DNA of 41,168 nucleotides from an uncultured Collinsella sp. (GTDB lineage: Bacteria; Actinomycetota; Coriobacteriia; Coriobacteriales; Coriobacteriaceae), in contig CALFDJ010000044.1 in the NCBI GenBank assembly GCA_937950325.1, positions 1-41,168 of the forward strand. The letters are read 5' to 3'. The position numbers and the translations under genes were made by a program. Below the pieces are notes generated by a model that was not told the origin of the DNA, made no database searches, and worked only from the letters and a program-made list of their open reading frames with translations. Within the stretch, counting starts at the first letter, position 1. Each line of letters starts with the position of its first letter. Below, in pieces: positions 14,356-23,900 of this stretch.

Positions 14356-15660
14356 ATGGCAGAGATGGAACTCGCGACCCTCATTTGTGGCGAAATCGCC
14401 GGCACTCTCCGGCAAGACGAGCATGGACTCTGCAGCTTTGCATACGCCCCAACCTATCGCGGAGCACCGTTATCGCTAACAATGCCGCTTTCCAATCGCA
14501 CGTATGGCCATAACATCGTCCGTCCGTTCCTATTTGGCCTTTTGCCCGACAGTCAAGAGCAGCGTCACGCTATTGCCACCGATCATGATGTTGCATCCAA
14601 CAACCCCGTCGCCCTCTTGTGCCATATCGGTCTTGACTGCGCGGGGGCCGTTCAGTTTTGTCGAGCCGATCAATTAGACGCCGCCCGCGGCAAGGTCTCG
14701 GCATACCGCCCGCTTACCAATTCTCAAATCGCTCACAAGCTCAAAGCAATTCGCGATGACGAAAGAGGGACATGGATGGGCTCCAACGAAAGCTGGTCCC
14801 TGGGCGGCAATCAAGGCAAATTTGCACTAGCTTGGCATGATGGCCAATGGTGCGAATGTCTAGGGTCATCCCCCACTACCCATATCTTCAAAAATGGTGT
14901 CGTTGGGTTCAAACATCAGGCCTTAAACGAATTCGTCTGCATGAAAACGGCTCGGCGTGTTGGCATTCCAACTGCCAACGTCTCCTATTGCACATTTGAA
15001 GACGAAGCCGCGCTCGTCGTTGAACGGTACGACAGAATGGTCAATAGCAGCGGAAATATCGAAAGGCTGCATCAGGAGGACTTTTGCCAGGCGCTCGGTG
15101 TATTGCCAAGCCAGAAATACACCGCCGACGGAGGACCAACTACACGAGACATCCAAGAACGACTGATTAACACAGTCCCCCACCACATGAATCTTGTGCT
15201 TTTTACCTATATGTTGTTCTATAACGCCATTATCGGAGCGCCTGACGCACACGCTAAAAACTACTCGCTCATCCTTGGCAAAGGCACAAACGCGGCGCTC
15301 GCACCCATGTACGATGTCGCGTCGGGTTTGGCATATGAGCGCATGCGCCGCCGAGCGCGCCTCGCCATGAGCGTTGGCGGCGAAAATCGTGTGGGGCGCA
15401 TCGGTCCAGGCGCTATCCGCCGATACCACGGTATGGGCGACCCCGCGCTGGAGGCGGCGCTCACCGATGCCGGGCTATCCGAGAAGTTTTGCTTTGCGAC
15501 CATGATGGACCTCGCCTACGAGGTACCCATTTGCATGGAAGAGGTCATGAACGAATACGCCGACCTGCCCGGCATGGCGGACCTGCGCGAGCATATGCTC
15601 GGCCCCGTCTGCGAAAACTGCCAGCGCACCCTCGACCTCATCAAGGCGGATATGGGCTAG
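14356..15660 (+). CDS. hipA: HipA-family serine/threonine kinase toxin
   Basis: This 434-residue protein has the HipA N-terminal subdomain (GTLRQDEHGLCSFAYA, FLFGLLPD) and the kinase domain. Ser148 in SWSLGGNQGKFAL aligns with the autophosphorylated Ser150 loop of E. coli HipA. Asp297 in PDAHAKNYSL is the catalytic base and Asp320 in MYDVAS binds metal; their 23-residue spacing equals that of Asp309/Asp332 in E. coli. E. coli HipA phosphorylates glutamyl-tRNA synthetase and halts translation; the target here is not known. It follows hipB without a gap. All key residues are present, so the toxin looks intact. Confidence 0.92.
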   Translation: MAEMELATLICGEIAGTLRQDEHGLCSFAYAPTYRGAPLSLTMPLSNRTYGHNIVRPFLFGLLPDSQEQRHAIATDHDVASNNPVALLCHIGLDCAGAVQFCRADQLDAARGKVSAYRPLTNSQIAHKLKAIRDDERGTWMGSNESWSLGGNQGKFALAWHDGQWCECLGSSPTTHIFKNGVVGFKHQALNEFVCMKTARRVGIPTANVSYCTFEDEAALVVERYDRMVNSSGNIERLHQEDFCQALGVLPSQKYTADGGPTTRDIQERLINTVPHHMNLVLFTYMLFYNAIIGAPDAHAKNYSLILGKGTNAALAPMYDVASGLAYERMRRRARLAMSVGGENRVGRIGPGAIRRYHGMGDPALEAALTDAGLSEKFCFATMMDLAYEVPICMEEVMNEYADLPGMADLREHMLGPVCENCQRTLDLIKADMG

Positions 15661-15692
15661 GTGTCTGTAATCTCCCATTTCCCAAAAGAAGA

Positions 15693-15732
15693 GAGAGGGG
15701 GCACCTGTCGCAAAGACCGGGTGCCCCCTCTC
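15693..15732 (-). terminator. Terminator between convergent hipA and pepD
   Basis: GAGAGGGGGCACC (15693-15705) and GGTGCCCCCTCTC (15720-15732) form a perfect 13-bp stem. On the minus strand it is followed by TTCTTTT, so it mainly serves pepD; the hairpin may also slow transcription leaving hipA. Confidence 0.8.
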
Positions 15733-15787
15733 GTAATGTCATTTGCAATCCGCTAGCACGTGGCTCGGACTGCTGCTAGCGCAACCT

Positions 15788-17245
15788 TTACGCAGCGAGG
15801 CGCTTGAGGACGTCGATGAGCAGCTCGTAGAAGCGCTCGGCAGAAGCGAGCTCCATGCTCTCGTCCGGGGTGTGGACGTCGGAGAGCGTCGGGCCCACGG
15901 CGATGGCGTCCAGGCCGTGTAGGGCCTCGGCAAACAGGCCGCACTCAAGGCCGGCGTGAATGGACTCGATGCGCAGCTCGGAGCCAAAGAGCTCACGATA
16001 GCTCTCGACAAAGACGTCGCGGACCGGCGAATGCTCGGCATAGCTCCAGCCGGGATACTCGAACTCAAACTTGGCGTCGAAGCCCAGAACATCGGCCAGC
16101 GTCTGCAGGCGGTCCTTGAACTCGTTCTGCAGCGAGGTGATCGAGGAGCGCGGGGACAGCATGATCTTGACCTCGTCGTCAGAGGTGGCAACCACACCGA
16201 TGTTGGAGGAAACCTCGACGGAGCCGTCGGTGGCGACGTTGCGGCGAATCACGCCGTTAGGGGCAAGACGCAGGGCGCGGATGAGGGCAAGTGCGGACTT
16301 CTGGTCCATGGCCTCGGCCTCGGCGTCGTCGGCAATCTCGACGGTGCAGGTAAAGCCGGGGTCGAAGACCTCGAGCTCGGCAGTGACGTCGGCGATGATG
16401 CCCTTTGCGATCTGGGCCGCGGCCTCGGCTGCAGCGTGGTCGGCGTAGACCAGAACAGCCTTGCACTCACGGTTGATGGCGTTGTCCTTGGTGCCGCCGT
16501 TAAAGCTAACGATGGCGGGCTCGCCGGCAACCATCAGGCGGTCGATGATGCGGGCCATGATGAGGTTGCCGTTGCCGCGCTCCAGGTTGATATCGCTGCC
16601 GGAGTGGCCGCCCAGCAGGCCGGAGATGTCGAGCGTGAGGGTGCTACCGGTCTTGTGCTCGCGTACGATTGGGCAGGTGTAGGTAACGACGACACCGCCG
16701 GCGCAGCTGACGGTAGCAACGCCCTCTTCCTCGGAGTCAAGGTTAATCATGGTGCGGGCGCTAATCTGGGACTTGTCGAGCGTCTCGGCGCCGACCAGGC
16801 CAGTCTCCTCGTCGGTGGTGAATACGCACTCGAGGGCGGGGTGAACGATCGAATCGTCATCGAGAACAGTGAGCATCAGAGCGACGGCAATACCGTTGTC
16901 GGCGCCCAGAGTGGTGCCGTTAGCGGTGAGGACGCCGTCCTTGACGACCAGGTCGATACCATCAGTCGTAAAGTCGTGCTCAACGGAGCCCAGCTTGTCG
17001 CACACCATGTCGATGTGGCCCTGCAGCATCACGGTCGGGGCATTCTCGGCACCGGCAGATGCGGGCTTGCGAATGATAACGTTGTAGACCTCGTCCTGAT
17101 ACACATCGAGACCGCGCTCCTTGGCAAACGCGACCAGGAAATCGCTGATGCCCTTCTCGTTGCCAGACCCACGGGGGATCGCGCTGACCTCCTCAAAGAA
17201 ATGGAACAGCTGGGCGGGCTCGTAGCCGGTAATCTTGTAGTCCAT
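15788..17245 (-). CDS. pepD: Aminoacyl-histidine dipeptidase (M20 family)
   Basis: This 485-residue cytosolic metallopeptidase resembles PepD/carnosinase-type enzymes. LQGHIDMVCDK, LGADNGIAVAL and TTDEETGLVGAE supply the His, Asp and Glu ligands of the dinuclear zinc site and the catalytic Glu. GGHSGSDINLERGN belongs to the lid/dimerisation domain. It cleaves Xaa-His and other dipeptides. The ATG at 17245 has AAGGAGG upstream and gives the standard family length; the longer frame is not supported. It stands alone between the hipA terminator and the clpC terminator. Confidence 0.93.
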   Translation of the reverse strand: MDYKITGYEPAQLFHFFEEVSAIPRGSGNEKGISDFLVAFAKERGLDVYQDEVYNVIIRKPASAGAENAPTVMLQGHIDMVCDKLGSVEHDFTTDGIDLVVKDGVLTANGTTLGADNGIAVALMLTVLDDDSIVHPALECVFTTDEETGLVGAETLDKSQISARTMINLDSEEEGVATVSCAGGVVVTYTCPIVREHKTGSTLTLDISGLLGGHSGSDINLERGNGNLIMARIIDRLMVAGEPAIVSFNGGTKDNAINRECKAVLVYADHAAAEAAAQIAKGIIADVTAELEVFDPGFTCTVEIADDAEAEAMDQKSALALIRALRLAPNGVIRRNVATDGSVEVSSNIGVVATSDDEVKIMLSPRSSITSLQNEFKDRLQTLADVLGFDAKFEFEYPGWSYAEHSPVRDVFVESYRELFGSELRIESIHAGLECGLFAEALHGLDAIAVGPTLSDVHTPDESMELASAERFYELLIDVLKRLAA

Positions 17246-17401
17246 GGTGCCTCCTTGGCGCAACTGGTTAGACAGTAAGACATGCGACTTGTATATTCCC
17301 AGACTTTGCGTGCATAAACCAGTCGAAAACGCCGAGCGCCCTCGCATCATCGGCTAACGGCGGACCGCATAGCGTAACGGTCACAACTTCGCAGCTCTAC
17401 A

Positions 17402-17433
17402 AATCGAGGCGCCCTTGCCAGAGCGCCTCGATT
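17402..17433 (-). terminator. Terminator after clpC
   Basis: AATCGAGGCGC (17402-17412) pairs perfectly with GCGCCTCGATT (17423-17433). On the minus strand the stem ends in TTTG. It lies 25 bases past the clpC stop codon. Confidence 0.65.
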
Positions 17434-17458
17434 GCACAGATCAAATTGTCGCCACACC

Positions 17459-20101
17459 CTACAGCGCGCCGGAACCGGCTTGCATCATGCCGCCGGGGCC
17501 CGAGGTCACGCCGCCGCTCACGGGCGCGGCGTTGCCGGTGTGCGGTGCCGCCGGGGCGGTATCGCCACCGAGCGTGCCCGCCGGACGCGGTGCCGGGATC
17601 TCGCCCGTGCCGTGGCTAAAGACAAACTTGCCATCGGCCACGTCGCACAGGACGGTATCGCCCTCGCCCCACTCGCCGGCCAGAAGCTCCTCGGACAGCG
17701 GGTCCTCGATGAGCTTTTGGATGGCACGGCGCAGCGGACGCGCACCGTTGGTGAGGTCGGTGCCCTCGGCCACGATCTTGTCATAGGCCGCATCGGTGAG
17801 CTTGATGTTCATGCCGTTGGCAATCAAACGCTGACGCAGGTCGTCCACCAGCAGGTGCGCGATCTTGGTGAGATTCTCGCCCGAGAGCTTCTGGAACACC
17901 ACGATGTCATCGATACGGTTGAGCAGCTCGGGGCGGAACAGGCGCTTGAGCTCGCCCATCGCGCGACCACGGATCTCACTCGACGTGAGACCCTGCTCGC
18001 CGGTGGTGCCAAAGCCCACGCTCGCATCCTGCGCAATCTCGCGGGCGCCCACGTTGGACGTCATGATGATCACGGTGTTGCGGAAGTCGACCGTCTTGCC
18101 CTGGCTATCGGTCAGGCGGCCCTCCTCCAGCACCTGCAGCAAGATGTTGAAGATATCGGGGTGCGCCTTCTCGATCTCGTCGAACAGCACGACCGAGTAC
18201 GGGTGACGACGAACGGCCTTGGTGAGCTGGCCGCCCTCGTCGTGACCGACGTAACCCGGAGGGCTACCGATGAGCTTGGAGACCTCGAACTCGCTACCGA
18301 ACTCGGACATGTCGAAGCTGATGAGCGCATCCTTGCTGCCAAAGAGGTACTCGGCGAGCGTCTTGGCGAGCTCGGTCTTGCCCGTGCCGGTGGGACCCAG
18401 GAAGATAAAGCTGCCGCCGGGGCGACGCGGATCCTTGAGCGGCGAGCGGCTGCGGCGTACGGCCTTGGCGACGGCCTCGACAGCCTCGTCCTGACCGATG
18501 ATGCGCGTCTTGAGCACGCTTTCGGCCTGCAGCAGGCGACGGCTCTCGCTCTCGGTAAGCGAGGACACCGGTACGCCCGAAGTCACGGACACGATATCGG
18601 CGATCTGACTCACATCGATGGTGAGCGGGCTGGCGTCGAGCTCGGCGGTCCAGGCGGCCTTGGCCTCGGCGAGCTCAATCTCGGCGGCCTTCTGCCGCTC
18701 GGTAATCTCGGCGGCCTTGTTCATGTCGTCGCTCTCGGTGGCCTCCTGCGCGGCGGCCTTGAGCTCCTCTATGCGATGCTCGGCCTCGCGCACCGGCTCG
18801 GGCGCGCGATTCGCGGCGATGCGAGCGCGGGCACCGGCCTCGTCAATGAGGTCGATGGCCTTATCGGGCAGGAAGCGATCCTGGATGTAGCGGTTGGAAA
18901 GGTTCGCGGCGGCCTCGATAGCACCCTGCGTATAGCGCACATGGTGGTGCTCCTCGTAGCGCGGCTTGAGCGCGGTCAGGATCTTGACCGTGTCCTCGAC
19001 GCTCGGCTCCTCGACATCGATGGTCTGGAAGCGACGCTCGAAGGCCGGGTCCTTGGTGAGGTACTTGCGGAATTCCTCGGCCGTGGTGGCGCCGATAATC
19101 TGGAAGGCACCGCGCGCAAGCACGGGCTTGAGCATGGAGCTCGCGTCGATGGAACCCTCGGCAGAACCGGCACCGATGATGGTGTGCATCTCGTCGATAA
19201 ACAGGATGACGTCATCGGCTTCGGTGGCCTCCTGGATCACGTTCTTGAGGCGCTCCTCAAACTCGCCGCGATACTTGGCACCCGCCACGAGGCCCGGCAG
19301 GTCGAGCGTCCAGATATTCTGGTTCATGAGGTTCTCGGGCACGTTGCCGGCTGCAATCTGCTGAGCCAGGCCCTCGACGATGGCCGTCTTGCCCACGCCG
19401 GGGTCGCCCAGAATGAGCGGGTTGTTCTTGGTGCGGCGCGAAAGAATTTCCATCATACGCTGGACTTCCTTTTCGCGACCGATTACAGGGTCGAGCTCGC
19501 CGTCGCGCGCCTTCTGCGTGAGGTTGGTCGCGAACTGCTTAAGCGTATCGGTGCCACTCCCCTTTTGCTGAGAGGCATCCGAGCCGCTAAAGAACGGCAG
19601 GCCCGCACCGGGACGACCGGCACCGGCGCCGGCGAGCGGACGCTTCTTGTCCTGGTCCTTGGCGGTGAGTTTCTCGATAGCCTTTTTGATGGAGGCGGAC
19701 GACACACCCAGGCGCATGAGGATGTCCATGGCCATGCCGTTGCCCTCTTCGACGATGCCGATCAGCAAGTGCTCGGTCGACACGTAGGTCTGGTTGTTCT
19801 CACGCGCCACGCGGAACGAACGCTCCATCACGCTAATGACGAGCGGCGTAAAGGCGAGCTTGGCCGCCTCGGTCTCCTCACTGGGCTCGGGAACCGTGGT
19901 CTGGACCTCTTTGAGAGTATCCATGATGTCATCGTAGGAGATGTCGAGCGAACGCAGCGCCTCGGCGGCAATGCCCTCGTCCTCCTTGGCAAGCGCGAGC
20001 AGCAGGTGCTCGGTGCCCACCTTATTTGAATGAAGATCGAGCGCCTCCTGTTTGGCCATCGACATGACCTTGCGCGCTCGATCGGTAAATCTATCTAACA
20101 T
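17459..20101 (-). CDS. clpC: ATP-dependent Clp protease ATPase subunit ClpC
   Basis: This 880-residue class I AAA+ unfoldase feeds substrates to ClpP. It contains two Clp_N repeats (about 1-145), a Gly/Ala-rich linker, AAA domain 1 with GDPGVGKT (about residue 230), the coiled-coil middle domain with an AAEITERQKAAEIELAEAK segment, and AAA domain 2 with GPTGTGKT. An unusual Gly/Pro/Ala-rich tail of about 50 residues follows, with no obvious fold. The ATG at 20101 (MLDRFTDRARKV) matches the family start and has AAGGA upstream. No ctsR, mcsA or mcsB genes adjoin it, unlike in Bacillus, so heat-shock control must differ. Confidence 0.95.
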   Translation of the reverse strand: MLDRFTDRARKVMSMAKQEALDLHSNKVGTEHLLLALAKEDEGIAAEALRSLDISYDDIMDTLKEVQTTVPEPSEETEAAKLAFTPLVISVMERSFRVARENNQTYVSTEHLLIGIVEEGNGMAMDILMRLGVSSASIKKAIEKLTAKDQDKKRPLAGAGAGRPGAGLPFFSGSDASQQKGSGTDTLKQFATNLTQKARDGELDPVIGREKEVQRMMEILSRRTKNNPLILGDPGVGKTAIVEGLAQQIAAGNVPENLMNQNIWTLDLPGLVAGAKYRGEFEERLKNVIQEATEADDVILFIDEMHTIIGAGSAEGSIDASSMLKPVLARGAFQIIGATTAEEFRKYLTKDPAFERRFQTIDVEEPSVEDTVKILTALKPRYEEHHHVRYTQGAIEAAANLSNRYIQDRFLPDKAIDLIDEAGARARIAANRAPEPVREAEHRIEELKAAAQEATESDDMNKAAEITERQKAAEIELAEAKAAWTAELDASPLTIDVSQIADIVSVTSGVPVSSLTESESRRLLQAESVLKTRIIGQDEAVEAVAKAVRRSRSPLKDPRRPGGSFIFLGPTGTGKTELAKTLAEYLFGSKDALISFDMSEFGSEFEVSKLIGSPPGYVGHDEGGQLTKAVRRHPYSVVLFDEIEKAHPDIFNILLQVLEEGRLTDSQGKTVDFRNTVIIMTSNVGAREIAQDASVGFGTTGEQGLTSSEIRGRAMGELKRLFRPELLNRIDDIVVFQKLSGENLTKIAHLLVDDLRQRLIANGMNIKLTDAAYDKIVAEGTDLTNGARPLRRAIQKLIEDPLSEELLAGEWGEGDTVLCDVADGKFVFSHGTGEIPAPRPAGTLGGDTAPAAPHTGNAAPVSGGVTSGPGGMMQAGSGAL

Positions 20102-20247
20102 GCTCGTTTCCTTACATGAGTTCATCGAAATCAAAACGCCCGCCCGTCGGCGGCGCTTTTGTCTCTTTACCCACAGGTTGTCTATGTTAACAGCTGGAGG
20201 AATATCTATAAACCCGGCTCACATGAATGCAGGTTATGACCGCATCG

Positions 20248-20344
20248 CGGGACTCACCACGCGATGCGCGACAGGCGCCCCGCAAGAGAAACCCTAGGCG
20301 TCTTTCACCACGTCGGGACTCGTCGCACGCGATGCGCGATAGGC
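20248..20344. repeat. Imperfect duplication of the tetR 3' end
   Basis: CGGGACTC followed closely by ACGCGATGCGCGAYAGGC occurs at 20248-20275 and again at 20314-20344; the second copy lies inside the last codons of tetR. The first also forms a hairpin, GCATCGCG/CGCGATGC at 20242-20267. This looks like a partial tandem duplication downstream of the stop codon. Confidence 0.5.
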
Positions 20345-20983
20345 ATCGGCCTCCTTGGAGACGCGTTCGAGCAGCTCGGATGTATCGACGCCCTCGACTT
20401 GCGCGACCGTTTCCACCGTCTGCATGGCGACCGCCCTCAGGTACGCGCACGCGCTGTCCCCCAGCTGCTCGAGGTCTATCTCCTCGCCGCCCTCCCGGGC
20501 AAAGCCGACCGCCATCACAAAGCCCATGATGCCCGAGACCAGAAAGCCCACCGCAAAGCTCGAATCTGCCTTGAGCTCTTCTCCGTCGGGGTGGACGATC
20601 TCTCTCACGCGGTCGATGATGATCGTATGGATGCCCTGCACGACCTGCTCGGCGGCACCCGCCCTCATGGTGATGACGATGCGCCGCAGCAGGCAGCGGA
20701 CGTCGCGCCGGTCGAACGCCGAAAGGTCGCCCTCGCTCGAAAAATGCCAGAGGACATCGGTGATGAGCTCGTTATCCTGCAGCAGCTGGGCTATGGCGAT
20801 GGCGACGAGTTCATCGAAATCGTGAAAATAGTAGTAAAACGTTCCGCGATTGCACTGGGCGGCGCGGGTCACCTCGCCAACCGACAGCTCGAAGATGCTG
20901 TTGTTCTCGATGAGCTCCCAAAACGCCTCGATGATACGGGTGCGTGCATCGGGCGCATCGGCGTCCTTACGCGGTCTCGCCAT
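20294..20983 (-). CDS. TetR/AcrR-family transcriptional regulator
   Basis: Residues 12-60 form the TetR DNA-binding domain (RTRIIEAFWELIENN, then VGEVTRAAQCNRGTFYYYFHDFDELV). The remaining 170 residues are a helical ligand-binding domain without a recognised ligand. The ATG at 20983 is chosen; a GTG three codons upstream is possible. The gene overlaps the end of the activase gene by 17 bases and is therefore its translationally coupled last gene. A perfect 21-bp palindrome in front of the activase gene is the probable binding site, giving feedback control of the two-gene unit. Confidence 0.9.
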   Translation of the reverse strand: MARPRKDADAPDARTRIIEAFWELIENNSIFELSVGEVTRAAQCNRGTFYYYFHDFDELVAIAIAQLLQDNELITDVLWHFSSEGDLSAFDRRDVRCLLRRIVITMRAGAAEQVVQGIHTIIIDRVREIVHPDGEELKADSSFAVGFLVSGIMGFVMAVGFAREGGEEIDLEQLGDSACAYLRAVAMQTVETVAQVEGVDTSELLERVSKEADAYRASRATSPDVVKDA

Positions 20984-23900
20984 GCGCCTCACCGCACCCC
21001 TGCGCCTTGGCGTTCATGATGAGCATCTGAAGACGGTTCTCCACGTTGGCGAAGCTCACGTCGGGATCGTAGTCGAGCGGCAGGAACTGCGCCGTGGGAT
21101 ACTGCTCCTTGAGCGCATGGATGAGCCCGCGCCCCACGACATGGTTGGGCAGACACCCGAACGGCTGCAGGATCACGAAGTTGCGGCAGCCGCGCTTGGC
21201 GTGCTCGAGGATCTCCGCCGGAATCAGCACGCCCTCGCCCGCATCGAACGTATGGTGCAGGATCTTATCGCTCGCGCGCACGAGCTCGGGCATGCGCTTC
21301 GGCGGCTCGTAGAGCGGGCTCGCCGCGCCCAGGCGGTCGCAACGGTCGTGCGCGAGCTCGAACAGGTTGTCCGCCGTGGCGTACCAGGCCTTTTCGGGCA
21401 GCGACAGGTCGACGTGGAACTCGCGCGACTGCGCATGCTTGTAGAAATAGGTCTTGCGGATCACGTCGGTCATGCGCGCCTCGATGACCTCGAGCCCGTT
21501 GTCCTCGAGGTAGCGCTCGATCTCGTGGTTGGCGCCGAGATGGAAATTGAGCAGGTACTCGCCCACGATGAGAACGGTCGGATGCGGGTTCGAGCGGTCG
21601 TACGGAACGGCGTCCATGATCGCAAGCGCGCGTTTGAAGCCCGTCGCCTGGCCTCTCAGCCCGGAGCGCTCCATGCCCTCGATAACCTCATCGAGCGCGC
21701 GGTCGAACGCAGCGTCCGCCGCGCCCTTCTCGAGCTCGTAGGGACGGATGCGCCTAAGCATGGCCTCGAGGGCATCGATCATGGGAAGACCGTAGGCGAT
21801 CTGGATGCTCGGGCCAAGGCCGAGCTTGAAGCCCGGATGCGCATTGTGGGCATCGACGTCGTCGTTGGTGAGCACCGGGACATAGTCGTATCCCGCGTCG
21901 TCGAGCGCGCGGCGCAGCAGGGGCATGTAGTGCGTCAGGCGGCAGTCGCCGATATACTTGCCAGTCACCACGGCGACGTCGTGCGGGTCGTACTTACCGC
22001 TCTCGAGTGCCGCGAGCGCCTCGCCGATCACGATTTGCGCGGGGAAGCAGATGTCGTTGTGCACATAGCGTTTGCCCAGGCGGATGGCATCCTCGCGCCC
22101 GATATCAAGGGCCTCGGCGCGCACGCCCTGATTGCGCATCGCCGCGGTCATGAGCCTGCAGAACGCATGGGAGGTGTTGGGGACCAGCGCGATCTTGTCG
22201 TGCCGGTCGCGCTTGGTGTACTTGACCTTATACGGGTCGTCGAGCGGATGGACCGCGTGCACCCGGGCGCCCTCGGCACGCTCCTCCGCGCGACGACGGT
22301 TGACCGACTCGATAAACGAACGCACGCGAATGCCCATGGGACCGGCGACGTCGCTCTCATCGAGCTTGATCATCATCGGAACCTTGGAGCTCATCTCGCC
22401 CATCATGCGCGCGATCTCGTCGGTGAGATACGCATCGTGGCCGCAGCCGAAGCTGCCCATCTGCACGAGCTCGAGCTCGGGCGTCGATGCGACGATGACC
22501 GCGCACGACAGCATGCGCGCATGGTAGTTGTTCACGATGTCGATGCGGCTGTTGGAAAGGTCGACGTTGCAGACCCCCGGCACCGCATCGGGCGTCAGCA
22601 CGGGGATGCCGCGCTCAGAGAAGAGCTTGGGCAGCCCGTGGTTGACCAGCGGGTCGTTGTGGTACGGGCGCGAAGCGATCACCACCGCGTAGCCGCCGTC
22701 CTCGCGCAGGTTCTCGAGCACCTGCCTGCCGCGCAGCTGCAGCTGGTTCTCAAACGTCTGCTGCGCGCGGTCCGCCTGCTCGGTCGCCTTGGCAACCAGG
22801 TCGGCATCGATATCGAAGGTCTCCTTGCACCACGCCTTGAGCTGGCGGTTTCGGTCGCCCTCGTCGTACCAGTGGAACAGCGGCGTATCGAACGGAACGC
22901 CGAAACGCTCCTCCGGGTTATCGGAATTGCGCATCACGTAGGGGTATCCCTTTACGACGGCGCACATCCACTCGCTGGTAGAGGCGGTGTTTTCGGTGGG
23001 CACCGTCGTGATGATGGGCATGAAGATGCGGTCGACGCCGGCGTCGACGAGATTGCGGATGTGCCCGTGGACGAGCTTGGCCGGGAAGCACACGGTGTCG
23101 GATGTGACGTGCGCCAGACCGCGCTCGTACATCGCCTTGGTGCTGCGTCCCGAGACGCGCACCTTAAAGCCGAGCGTGCTGAAGAACGTCGACCAGAACG
23201 GCATGGTGTCCCAGAACTCAAGCACACGGGGAATGCCGATCGTGACATCGCGCCCCCCGCAGACGAGAACCGTGGGGTACGACTCGAACAGCAGCTTCTC
23301 GCGGTCGACAAAGAGATTGGGGGCAGCCGCGGTCCGGTCGCGCCCCGTGCCGGGCGCCTGTGCCTCGCAAGCACCCTGCGGACGCAGCTCCTCCGCCGCG
23401 GGAACCTTGCGCACGAGCTCATCCCATGAGATGGCGCCGCCGCGCGGGCAGCGATTGCCCGTGACGTAAAGCGAGCCGTCGCCAAACGCCACGACCGCGC
23501 GCTGGCAGCGGTTGTTGCACCGACGGCAGGTAACGCCGCCGAACTCGCGATGCTCGAAGCGCTCCACGGCATCGAGCCCGATAAACGACGTGCCGGCGTC
23601 GCCCTTGCGGCATTCCTCGCGCGCGAGCAGGGCGATACCGATAGCGCCCATCAGCCCCGGGTGGGGCGCACGCGTGACGGGTTTGCCCAGATACTGCTCG
23701 AATGCGCGCAGCACCGCGTCGTTTCGGAACGTGCCGCCCTGGACGACGACTTTGTCGCCCAGACGGTTGAGATTTGAAACGCGAATGACCTTGGTGAACA
23801 CGTTCTCGATAATCGAACGGCAGAGACCGGCCATGATGTCGCCCGGACCCTTACCGCGCCGCTGCTCGGAAACGACGCTGCTGTTCATGAACACCGTGCA

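Noticed and set aside
17432..20029. Long plus-strand open frame of 865 codons opposite clpC
   Set aside because: It mirrors the clpC gene in the antisense frame, has no ribosome site or family motif, and arises from GC-rich codon bias. The frames opposite the activase, lysS, asnB and pepD were dismissed for the same reason.
20102..20293. CtsR or CIRCE heat-shock operator upstream of clpC
   Set aside because: No heptanucleotide repeat or CIRCE inverted repeat could be found in the leader.
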